A stretch of 64,000 nucleotides of DNA from Diospyros lotus. Its lineage: Eukaryota > Streptophyta > Magnoliopsida > Ericales > Ebenaceae. The position numbers and the translations under genes were made by a program. Within the stretch, counting starts at the first letter, position 1; the number at the start of each line of letters is the position of its first letter. Under the pieces are notes generated by a model, which worked only from the letters and a program-made list of their open reading frames with translations, was not told the DNA's origin and did not search any database. This document shows positions 33,444-42,579 of this stretch, one piece after another. Where the stretch lies: positions 26,065,680 to 26,129,679 of the forward strand of contig NC_068350.1 of NCBI RefSeq assembly GCF_014633365.1, written 5' to 3'.

Positions 33444-33629
33444 CTACTCGATCTTGACAAGCTTTATAACAGAAAATACTCTTTTTACTGTAGTAGCAGC
33501 AATATGAAGAATTAAGACTAGTGTCACAAGTCTGTAAATTAATGAATACACATTATTTTTCTTCGTCACTATCAAATTCTGTGCAAGATTACTAAGGCCT
33601 TTCAAAATTCTTGTCAATACGCACATCAA
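33444..33629 (-). pseudogene. hAT transposase C-terminal dimerisation remnant
   Basis: The minus-strand frame of 61 codons contains 'YSLIYRLVTLVLILHIAATTVKRVFSVIKLVK'-like wording, corresponding to the conserved hAT dimerisation block (typically ...LP.AT..VER.FS.M..VK). Arg/Glu positions of the family's VERxFS motif are partly changed (VKRVFS). Nothing upstream of it can be read as transposase within the left arm before the Tat insertion. It is therefore only the C-terminal end of a lost transposase. Confidence 0.75.
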
Positions 33630-33780
33630 TAATATATGTTTTAAGGCAGTAAGTTACTGCCTTGTATCTATCAGGTTACTAGCAAAATCTTCATAAACGC
33701 AAAAAAAAAAAAACAAACAAACCCAATATCTTTCAAGAATGCCTAATAATAGTAGTCCCCAAATCCTTCAAGAATCCTTT

Positions 33781-33940
33781 TATTGTGTCAAAGAAATCAG
33801 GGCAAGAAATTAAGCAAATAAGTTGTGCAAAGCACGCGGCAGTGTGCAACTGGTTCGCGGCACACTGCCACAAGCCCCTCAATCATTGGCATTAGCTCGC
33901 GACGTTTAATGCCGCGAGCTCGCGACAGTGTGTCACAAGC
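33781..33940 (+). repeat. Inverted 5'-end fragment of the Tat LTR
   Basis: The plus strand reads TATTGTGTCAAAGAAATC onward. It matches the start of the Tat LTRs on the minus strand (TGTTGTGTCAAAG at 55648 and 36690), closest to the 54371-55648 copy because both share 'gcgtttaatgccgcgagctc'. The match ends near 33940, where minus-strand gag sequence begins. Confidence 0.88.
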
Positions 33941-33944
33941 TCTT

Positions 33945-34964
33945 TGGAGGCTCATCTCTTCTTTGTACCTTTATAGCTTGATCTGGCCCAACGTCATTTT
34001 GCCTCCCCTTTTTTTTTCTTTCCCAAGCTTCAAGGATTTCCATTTGGACAATAAATTGCTCTGATCGAGCAAACAGTTCGATCATTAAATTTGGCTCAGA
34101 AAATGCTAGAGATCTTCTGAGTGGGGCATACGTGGTTCCATTAAGCAAGGCTGAGGCTACCAAACCAACCAGGAGGTCCCTTACTTCCTGCGTGGCCGCT
34201 CTGAACCACTCAGTGTATTGCTTTAGGGACTCACTGGGTCTTTGTTGCAAGCTCATTAAATACATGGCGCTCTTTTTCTTCGGGACATAGGTAAAGAATG
34301 CTTCTAGAAATTCTTTTTTTAGCTGTTTGAATGACTGGATATGTCCAGCTGGTAAGTCTGTGAACCATTGTTGAGCCTGCCCTGCCAAGGAGAGTAGGAA
34401 GGCTCGGCACGTAGTGACTTCATCCCATCCATGCAACACAGCCATCGCCATGAAGTGTTGTACATGCTTCACAGGATCCTCCTTTCCCAGGTACACCGAA
34501 AGTTGCGGCAGGTTGAACCCTAGTTGCACCGGTTGCTTCTGAAATTCCTCGGATAGAGGAAAACCTTTTGTAGGAATTTCCCTTGGCGTCATCACAACTT
34601 GTTTCTGCTTTAGCACTTCTTCTATGAGGCGTTTGACGTTGGATGCTTTGAGCGCTTCTTTTTCCGTTTCGTTCCTGTGTGGAGACGGGACGCAAAGAGC
34701 TCTTGAGTGGGAGCTTTCTGCCATTTCTTCGTACATGGGGGCTTTCCCTGGCCTCCTGTCGTGATTTTCCCTTGGGTTTGTTGTTTCTCGAACTGGGTCA
34801 TTAGGCCTAGGAGTCCCAATTCTTATCCCTTGTCTTGGGGTCCTCAAGGGGTTGTTTTGGGATCTCCAGTGTTCTCCCCCTGCCCCCGTTTGTCCCATGC
34901 GGGGAATGTGGATGTCCGGCATCAATTCATGCAAAAGAGCAGTAATCCCTTCTAATCTTTTCAT
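33945..34964 (-). CDS. Tat-type gag, open copy at the rearranged left end
   Basis: A 343-codon frame on the minus strand, starting at ATGAAGAGATTAG (34964), encodes a capsid-type retrotransposon gag. Its central part reads 'LGKEDPVKHVQHFMAMAV', then 'AQQWFTDLPAGHIQSFKQL', 'KKKSAMYLMSLQQRPSESL' and 'LLVGLVASALLNGTTYAPL', the retrotrans_gag core of Tat elements. It is more open than the second gag copy at 52700-53843. Just upstream in the same frame is a TAG (34987-34989 region, 'cattctagtg' on plus), which also occurs in the other copy, so the true family start may lie further upstream. The frame runs into the junction with the inverted LTR fragment and is truncated there, so the nucleocapsid part is missing. 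Confidence 0.85.
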
Positions 34965-35471
34965 GCTCTCCTCGTTGTTTGTCCTTAACTCATCATTCTA
35001 GTGTTTTAGTTCTTCAAAATTCTTTCACAACAGCTCTTAATCTGACAGTGGGACCGTGGGGGGCCTATCCTAGACGGTTCTGGGGGGACCGATGTCGCCG
35101 CTGGGTTCCTTCGAGGAATCGAGGACTGTCTTAGTGAGTGTTGTTCTTGATTTGCTGGTATTGGGGGCGGGACCTGCCTCCCTTGTCTGATCGCCTGTCT
35201 CCCCTATTCGACAGCGTGTATCTCCCTCTGTTCCAAGTGCTCCAAAACCCCAAATCCGGTAGCCTGATTGCCTTCGACCATTGGAATGTTTCCCGAGCGC
35301 ACCTTATTGTCTAGATGATCTTCCAAAGGTCCCGGTATTGTAGGGTGTACTTGGCTGGGGTCTCTTGTCCTTGTGCGAGCACTCCTCCGGGTAGGGTTAG
35401 GCTAGTTTGACAAACCAGTTGATCTTATCCCTTTCGGCATCTTGTGTTAGGATTGGCTTTTTGTTGCGATT

Positions 35472-35488
35472 TCCCACAGACAGCGCCA
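35472..35488 (-). other. Second Tat-type primer binding site
   Basis: The minus strand reads TGGCGCTGTCTGTGGGA just after the LTR 35492-36690. It corresponds to TGGCGCCATCTGTGGGA of the other copy (54351-54367). A PBS next to what should be a 3' LTR shows that this LTR is shared by two partial elements. Confidence 0.85.
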
Positions 35489-35491
35489 AAT

Positions 35492-36690
35492 TGTTATTGC
35501 CAAAATACAACAATTAAAATTTGTTATGTGGGATCCACTCAAGGTTGGTGTCGAGTGAAGTTAAGGTTGCCGTAAGAGATGTTGCCTTAAGGGAAATTGT
35601 CGCTAAGATGCTCGCCGCAAGGATTCGCCACTAGCTTTCGCCACAAGCATTCACCATTAGCTCTGGCCACAAGCTCTTGCCACCAGCTCTCGCCACTAAT
35701 TTTTTCCACAAGGTTTCGCCACTAGCTTCGCCACAAGGTTTTGCCACTAACTTTGCCACTAGATTCGCCACAAGGTTTTGCCACTACCTTTGCCACAAGG
35801 TTTTGCCACTACCTTTGCCACTAGCTTTGCCATAAGGTTTTGCCACTAGTTTCGCCACTAAGTTTGCCACTAGTTTTGTCACAAGGTTTTGCCACTAGCT
35901 TCACCACAAGATTCGCCGCAAGACTTTGTCTTCACCGTTAAGTTCGCCGCAAGACTTTGCCTTCGCCGCTAGGTTCGCTGCAAGGATTTGACCCTGTTAA
36001 TGCTGAGAAAATGGCTTAGAAGGCTCGCGGGAATCTCCCACGCGAAGACCCTCTGATGCCTAAGTTAGTCCCGGATCCCAATGATTATTCACGAAAATAG
36101 TAAAAGTGTATTCAAAGTGACAAGTTTTTACTGAAGTTGGAAGTCTTGTTCACTGTCTTGTAGCTGGATATTTATAGGGTGCGATTTTCATGGGTGGCTA
36201 GTGTCGACACGTGGCACTTGCCGAGTGGGGCTCTTGGCTTTTTTGGGAGACGCACACTGCCGCAAGCCATTGAGCATGCCGTAAGGTCAGGTTGGTCGCA
36301 AGCTTGGGAGGCGCGTATGACTTTGGCTTGCCGCAAGCTTGGGGGCTTGCGGCAATGTGCCATGAGTGAAGTGGTCGGGCTAGCGGCACACTTGGATTGT
36401 GCCGTGAGCCCATGCTCATTGTGCCACAAGATCGCGGCATTTTGCCACAAGCTCGCAGCAATTGTCGCGAGCTTAACTGATCTGGCTCGCGGCACAATAC
36501 ATTGTACCGCGAGATCGCGACATTTGCTGCTAGTCGAGCAAACGGTCGAGAGGGCTTGGGGCAGTGTGCCGCGAGCCTATGCGAACGGTTGAGAGGCTTG
36601 CGACAGTGTGCCACGAACTAGCCGCGCACTGCCACGTGCTTTGCACAACTTATTTGCTTAATTTCTTGCCCCGATTTCTTTGACACAACA
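35492..36690 (-). repeat. Tat LTR (inner copy, 3' LTR of the main element)
   Basis: 1,199 bp. On the minus strand it runs from TGTTGTGTCAAAG to GGCAATAACA. A TATA-like TATAAATA (plus 36169-36176, minus-strand sense) lies about 520 bp in. It includes a GC-rich stretch with repeated 'cgcgagctcgcggc' phrases and the tandem array at 35620-35990. Confidence 0.9.
35620..35990 (-). repeat. Tandem array in Tat LTR (gccacaaggttttgccactagctt)
   Basis: About 14 degenerate copies of a roughly 24-27-bp unit built from 'gccacaaggttt' and 'gccactagctt' (plus strand). The array occurs in the same place in the other LTR (about 54500-54930) with a different copy number, which contributes to the LTR length difference. 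Confidence 0.85.
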
Positions 36691-36701
36691 ATTGCCCCCA
36701 C
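36691..36701 (-). other. Tat polypurine tract
   Basis: The minus strand reads GTGGGGGCAAT directly before the LTR start TGTTGTGTC. It marks 35492-36690 as the 3' LTR of the main element. Confidence 0.83.
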
Positions 36702-36829
36702 TCATTTTATTTTTTTATGGACAAAATGAAAAGAGTAAGAAATTTTACAAAGAGGGGCACACCGCCGCTAGGCTGGTCTTTACCCGCGGGGTAATTTTCC
36801 TTCCCACCCACTGGTTCTTCCGGCAACCC

Positions 36830-36837
36830 TATAAATA
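36830..36837 (+). promoter_or_regulatory. Candidate TATA box for the antisense ORF
   Basis: The plus strand reads TATAAATA at 36830-36837, in 'aaccctataaatacccg', about 740 bp before the antisense ATG at 37569. It is outside the LTR and points towards the antisense ORF. This is inference from position and motif. Confidence 0.5.
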
Positions 36838-36884
36838 CCCGTTACCGCAGGGGTTTTATTGTGTCTTTGTTCCGAGTATTGGCT

Positions 36885-37500
36885 CCTTCTACCGCGAGTT
36901 TTTTGTTGCCATGAGCTTCCAAGGATTTGCCACGAGCCTGCCTTGCACTTGCCGCGTTCCTTTCTCGCCTTGTCGCGAGCGTGCCTTGCTTTTGCCGCGA
37001 GCCTACCTTGCCTTGCCGTGAGACTTCCTCGCCTTGTTGAGAGCCTTCCTCTCCTTGTCGCGCCTGCCGCGAGTTTGCAACGTTTGCCGCGAGGCTTCCT
37101 GGCCTTGCCGTGAGGTTTCTTCTCTTGCCTCGAGCCCTCTTCCTCTTGTCGCGACCTTCCAAGGAGTTTCCTAGCCTTGCCGCGAGGTTCCTCCCTCTTG
37201 CCGCGAGCTTGCAAGGAGTTGCCGCGAGCTTCCTTCCTCTTACCGCGAGCCTTCTTACCTCTTACCGCGAGCCTTCAGGTTGTTGTCGCGAGCTTTCCCT
37301 GCTCTTGCCGCGAGGCTTCGCTTGTTGCCGCAAGTCTTTAAATTCTCACGTGTTCCTAAGCTCTTTAGCTGCTGCAAGCCTTCCTCAAGCCTGCCGCTAG
37401 CTTTTGCCATTAGCCTTCGCCACTAGCCTTCTGTTGGCTTTGCTGCGAGCTTTTCATTTTGCCAGTCTTTCACGTGAGCCATGTTGCCACTAGCCTCTTC
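36885..37500 (+). repeat. Degenerate repeats (gccgcgagccttcct) ahead of the antisense ORF
   Basis: More than twenty copies of a unit like 'ttgccgcgagccttcc' with variable spacing. They lie between the candidate promoter and the antisense ATG, so they would form a long pyrimidine-rich 5' leader. Frames on both strands through this repeat are artefacts of its composition. Confidence 0.8.
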
Positions 37501-37568
37501 AGTTCCTGTTTTCTTTTTTGAAGTCTTTTAGGGTTTTTCCTTTTTGAAGTATTTGTCTTCCAAAGGTC

Positions 37569-40063
37569 ATGGCACCTAGGAGTGTATACCTTCGTACCCA
37601 AGACCTTGAGGGACACCCCTGTCGATTTCTTATGGGCAAACGTTCCTCTTTAACAGCCGACGATCTTGCCCAACTAGTAAGCAACTATCGCGTTCCCGCC
37701 TCTTATTGTGCTAGGTTGCCTGAGCCAGGCGAATCTTGTGCTGCCACCATTATAGAGGGATGTATGGCAGTTCACGAAATAAGCTTTCGTTTGGCATTTC
37801 GCCTTCCACTCCATCCCTTCAGTGTAGAGCTCATTCGTCGGAGCTTTTTAGCTCCAGCTTAGCTACATCCCAATGGTTAGGCCCAATTAGCAGGCTTTTT
37901 TGTCTTATGTCACGAAAGGGGGGTGTCTCCCACTGTCGATCTTCTTCTTTTTTTTTATCGTTTTCGACTAGGGAAGTCTCGTTATCACTTGTATACACTT
38001 TATAGGGAGCGTGTTGAGGATCGCTTGTTCGAGGGCATTCCACCCAAGGCTCACTACTTCGACACTCATTGGTTTATAGTAAATCCTCCACCGGGTACAT
38101 GGTATGCCCCCAGAGGTTGGCGTTCTGACGATCAAGTGGCTAAGCCAATTCTTTCCTTATCTATCCCCGATCTTCGGGAGCGATACAATGATGAGCGGCG
38201 TCAACTCTTGCGTGGAGGTCCAGTTAGCCTCCTGAACCTTCTCTCTGAGGACCGATTGAGGAGAGCTGGCTGGGTACTCCACGCGGGAGAATCATCGAGG
38301 CGCCCAGTCCCTTCGACGCTACCCCTACGGCCCCCAACTCCTCCAGCAACTGATGTCCAAGTAGAAGGAGGGGTCGTCACTCTCCAGGAGCGGTCTCCTC
38401 CTGAGGGTTTGGATCCTTCCGACTGCCGCCCTTTTCTTTCCCTCTCGTTTTTTTCTTTTTTGTATTTATTCATCTTTGCTGATCTTAATTCACAAATCTT
38501 TCTACTTCTTGGTAGGTATGAGGCGAGCAATTCAAGCTTCTCGTCGTAGGGAAAACGAGGGAGTGACGCGTGACGGGCTTCCTCTACCTATGTCCTCCCC
38601 CCTGAAGGTGTTGCTACCATCCCAGAGACTCATGCTGTTGAGGGGACAGGGGAAACTGGTGAGGTGCGACGTCGTCACAAAAGGAGTCGGCGTCAATAAA
38701 GGGAGGCAGGTCCATCCACTTCCCAGCCGATCGTTGCCCCTACTCTTATGGAACCTCCTGAGGGCGTCCTATTGGTTCCTCCTCCAGCTGAATATCCCCT
38801 TGAACCTGGTGAACTTCCCTACGAAAGGCACAACTCAATTGCCATGAGCGGGGCTCCTGATGGTGCGGGGTACGTTGGCCATTTCGATGCAACTCCGGCG
38901 GTACATGGTGGACAAGAGAACGAGGTTACCTCTCGCCTTGACCAAGAGGCCATCAACGCAGCTCAGGCTGCTGGTTATGGGCAATTTCGTAGAGGGGTAG
39001 TTAACCCATAGCGTACTGAGCGTCGGGTTCTATGCAATAAGGAGAGGTTACGTCTCCGAGGTTTAGAGCCCAGATTCGCCGAGCTCCCTCCACCAGCTGA
39101 ACATACCTTAGATCTTAAAGAGGGCCGATGGGCGCGAGGCGAGGAATTTATGGCGCGCACGGGGCTTTTGGATATGGATTCCATAAACATGCGCAGTGTT
39201 GGGCGCGCTTATTATATTCCACCATTCTTCCTCGAGATGAGGACCACTATTTTCAAAACCCCCTGATGACATGGATGATTTCGAACGCCACCTGGCCATT
39301 GTAAGCCCCCCCCCTTTTTTTTTAGGGTTACCTGCTTAAATTTCCTCATGGCAGGGTGCTCAAGGAGTCGTGGTGGCAAACGCGATGAATTGGGCACGCA
39401 TTGCAAAAGCTGAGGCAGAGGTCGCTCAGTGGATGAACAAGTCTTGGCAATGGAGTTAGGAAAAACAAGTACTGAACATGAATATCCGGCACTTGGAGTC
39501 TGACAGTTCAAGCCTTCATACGCAAGTCGAAGGCCTCCAAACCTAGCTTCAGGGTCTCACTACAAGGTGCCAATTAGTAGAATCAGAAGCCTAAAAATGG
39601 AAGGAGAAATTCGTGGAGCAAGGCCAAGCGTACGAAAATATGGCATCTTCATTTTCTAGTGCTCGGGAGGAGATTGTTCAACTTCGAAGGTCTCTCGCCA
39701 ACTCCGAGGATCAGGTGGCGCAGGCTCGTCAGGAGATATCCAGTCTTGGTGAAAGCAGGCATTGAGAGATCAATGAGGCCGGCTTTTTAATGATTGCTTT
39801 CAACGAAAGGAAGCCTACGCCAGCTGCTTCTCCAAGCTAGGCTTTTACCTTGGTCGTAGCCTCCTGGAGTCCCGGCGTCCTGGGGAGTCATTTCTTGAAA
39901 TGGTATTTTTGGAAACAGCTTCATTTGATCCTCCTGACTGGCGGAAGTATGAACCCAACTCATGTGACCCCAACGAATATATAAGGGAAGCCTTAACAGA
40001 TGACCTGGCCAACCTGTCTGGTCCGTGGAGTCCTTATGTACTTGATCTGGAGGATACTTCCGG
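37569..40063 (+). pseudogene. Antisense additional ORF of the Tat element, main part
   Basis: It starts ATGGCACCTAGGAGT in good context. The frame reads 'RFLMGKRSSLTADDLAQLV' and 'RLPLHPFSVELIRRSF', meets TAG codons at 37860 and 37875, and continues in frame with LAGFFVLCHERGVSP and 'GIPPKAHYFDTHWFIVNPP' to about 38430. This wording resembles the plant-retrotransposon gag-like or mobile-domain protein encoded antisense in Tat elements such as Grande. A pyrimidine-rich stretch ending TTGGTAG (38513) looks like an intron 3' end. Exon-like sequence follows (38513-39300), a clear GT-AG intron candidate lies at 39301-39354, and a coiled-coil-like region rich in Gln/Glu/Ala/Leu follows (39355-39800). 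Several stops and a frameshift near 39230 show decay. The solo LTR at 40064 cuts it. Its function is unknown. Confidence 0.7.
39301..39354 (+). other. Candidate spliceosomal intron in the antisense ORF
   Basis: It runs from GTAAGC to a CATGGCAG 3' end, with a pyrimidine run and a branch-like 'gcttaaat'. Reading frames on either side look coding (TWMISNATWP before, GVVVANAMNWARIAKAEAEV after). At 54 bp it would be unusually short for a plant intron. Confidence 0.45.
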
Positions 40064-40884
40064 TGTAACGACCCATTAGAGGGCCATTATTTATTCAAGA
40101 ATGATTTAATTAATTGTTGAAGTATTTGATTAAGCGATTTTGCCAATTAATTATTTAATGTGGAAATTTAAAGATTTTGAAGGAAAAGAATAGCATTTAT
40201 TTCTTTTTAATTTTGGAGTTTAAAAGAATTTTCCAAAATGGCAATTTAGATTTTTAATTGAGAGAATAGTATATAAATAGCATTTAAAGAGCATTTAATT
40301 CTAGTTATTTATTTTGTGGATTAAATGCAAGGGCATGAAGGTGATTTTGGAGTTTTATTATTATTTGAGAGTTTTAATAATAATTTTGTATTATTATTAA
40401 TTAAGTGGGACTGTGTATTTAAAGAAGAATGAGAATCCATGTATGAGATGGATTTGGATTAAGAGTCTCCTAGTCCCAATAGGAGAAGGTTTTGAGAGTC
40501 TCCAAGTTCAATTGGGAGAGGGATTACAAGTTATAAAAGAAAAGAGATCTAGGACTTTATGTCTATATATAGAGCCCATTAGCTTAGCTTTTCTTCACGT
40601 CATGTGAAGAACAGAAAAAGGCCAAGAGATAGCAGAGGCTTGCTAGAGTCTTCAGGATCGCTCTAGGGTTCGATCAAAGAGTTCTATCAGGCAAGTATTC
40701 TTCTTGTAATCCCTTCCATTACAGGTTCATATTAGTTTTGATTTCAGATTATTCCAGTTCTTCGTTGTAGTTTTCAGATTTATATTAGTAAGCAGAGACG
40801 TATATATATATATATGCGTATAACAGTGAAGTTATGAGTAAGTTCTATTACTCCTTATCCATTTTTGTAGTGAAGTTATAAGTA

Positions 40885-41077
40885 AGTTTTATTAATCCTT
40901 GTCCATTTTGGATTACCAGTTCTATTAATCCTTATCCATTTTGGATTGCAAGTTCTATTAATCCTTATCCATTTTGGATTGCAAGTTCTATTAATCCTCA
41001 TCCATTTTGGATTGCAACCCTCATCCATTTTGGATTGCAAGTTCCAGTAATCCTTATCTATTTTAGATTGCAAGTTT
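40885..41077 (+). repeat. 33-bp tandem repeat in solo LTR B
   Basis: About six units of a 33-bp sequence built on 'gttctattaatccttatcc' and 'attttggattgcaa', the middle ones nearly identical and one shortened. The low divergence between units suggests recent expansion. Confidence 0.92.
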
Positions 41078-41098
41078 TATTACTCTAAGTTCTAACAT

Positions 41099-41355
41099 CT
41101 GGATACCTTGTATCGTATCCGGATGTATCTAAAGTTTTCCGAGTATGATATCCGGATGGTTTGTTTATACATCCGGAAAGGTCAAGATAATATTCGGATG
41201 TCTCGCTTGCTATCGGGATGCCTCCCTCAAAAGTTAAATTTTTCATTCGAATAGTCCCCAGTTATATCCAAATGCATCAGTAAGATATCCAGATGACCAG
41301 AATCATATCCGGATGTCCTAGTTCATATCCGAATACTTCCCAGCATATCCGAATA
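41099..41355 (+). repeat. Interspersed tatccggatg motif array in solo LTR B
   Basis: About ten copies of 'tatccggatg' and decayed forms (tattcgg, tatccaaatg, tatccgaat) with 10-25-bp spacers. The core TCCGGA is palindromic. The decayed forms fit C to T changes at CpG. Confidence 0.8.
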
Positions 41356-42341
41356 TGGCAAGTTAATCAATTAATGTATTCAATACCTTCCAACATTGAA
41401 TTCATAAGCCAGAACATGACAAGTTAATCATACCCATACCCTAAATCATAGTTCATTGAATCTTTATATTCTAACATATAGATGAAGATCATATCATGTT
41501 CAGCATTATTATAACATGATCAGTATTATTTTGTGAGATTATGTGCATACATTTTGGTATGAGCATTGAGCATGACTTTATATAGAGCACTACATATCGT
41601 GTGCCAGCATTTATGTGAGCATTGCATTGCATTATGCGCGCTAGGCGGCTTAGTCCACGGGGATCCCACCAGTATCAGTTTCAGCTCAATTTATGAGTTG
41701 CTCGCTTGGTGGCAACTAGGGGGCTAGGGGCTTTGCCCACAATATGTGCTTACAGTTTTTATGTATACAGGTTTCAGATCAAACAGGTATGTATTATCAG
41801 ATTATGTGGGCCTATGAGGCAAAGTTGCATACTTGCATTTAATTTACAGTTTATGTGCATTACATTTTTATTAATGCAAACAAACAGTGATTATACAGTA
41901 CAAGTTCAGTGAGTTATTTATCAATATCGATATTCTTCGATTCAGCTTCAATATTCTTTCCAGTTTATTACTTGCTGAGCTTTTGTAGCTCACCTTGTAC
42001 TCCTCACCCCTCCAAGTTCTAGCAGGGGAGTATCATATGTGGGGCCTAGCAGCAGTATTCAATAGTGTGTGTACGTGGAGCCGCTCAAGATAAAAGATGT
42101 CTGGGAGTCTGTTGAGTTTTACAGTGTTTTCCCATATTAGATCTATTTTATATTTCAGTTGAGGGATTTTCCCTTAAATAGAGTTTATGGTTTTCAATCT
42201 GTATTGACTTAGAGTTTTTTTTTCCAATTGATTGAGATGTTCAGTCATGGTATCAGATTTCAGTTTATCAGCCAGTTTATTTTATTATCCCCAGTAGCAC
42301 CTCTTCTCGGTTAGTTCTAGGAGAGGGGGTGTTACATCCGA

Positions 42342-42453
42342 GATTATAAAGGCTCTGCAAACGATTAGACATGGGTTGGATGAACCTGATGGCACCCCCC
42401 TGAGTCCGCTTCCTCCGGAGTTGGAGCACCTCCATTCTCACAGAGATGATTAG
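42342..42453 (+). pseudogene. Antisense additional ORF of the Tat element, C-terminal end
   Basis: Directly after the solo LTR the plus strand reads EIIKALQTIRHGLDEPDG, then 'PLSPLPPELEHLHSHRDD' and TAG at 42451-42453. Skipping the LTR and one TSD copy joins it in frame to the sequence ending 'YVLDLEDTS' before 40064. The last residues are acidic and His/Pro-rich, without a domain I know. The following 125 bp to the next solo LTR look non-coding. Confidence 0.65.
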
Positions 42454-42579
42454 GTCATGCATTTTTATTTTGCTGAATTTTCGATGATTAGGCCATGCGC
42501 TTTTATTTTGTTGAATTCCTATTTCGGTTATGTAAAATGGTGGTCCTATTTTTTATAGATGTCGAATTTTTGGGCCACT

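Larger units (their letters stand above)
40064..42336 (+). mobile_element. Solo LTR (family 1, copy B), TSD TCCGG/TCCGA
   Basis: It runs from TGTAACGACCCA to GGTGTTACA, 2,273 bp, with flanks TCCGG (40059-40063) and TCCGA (42337-42341). It is a relative of the solo LTR at 15077-18655: the outer thirds align well, including the TATA-like 'tatatatag' (40564-40572), 'gcattgcattgcattatgcg' and 'gtgtgtgtacgtggagccgctcaag'. It inserted in the antisense ORF, whose frame resumes right after it with EIIKALQTIRHGL. Confidence 0.92.

Noticed and set aside
35620..35990. CRISPR-like repeat array
   Set aside because: Units are degenerate, without unique spacers, and lie in a plant retrotransposon LTR.
36179..37400. 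Several plus- and minus-strand frames of 80-144 codons
   Set aside because: They run through the Tat LTR and cgcgag repeats; residue composition follows the repeat and no frame is consistently open.
40876..41073. 65-codon minus-strand frame with a repeated NPKWIRINRTC residue pattern
   Set aside because: It is a translation of the 33-bp tandem repeat in solo LTR B.
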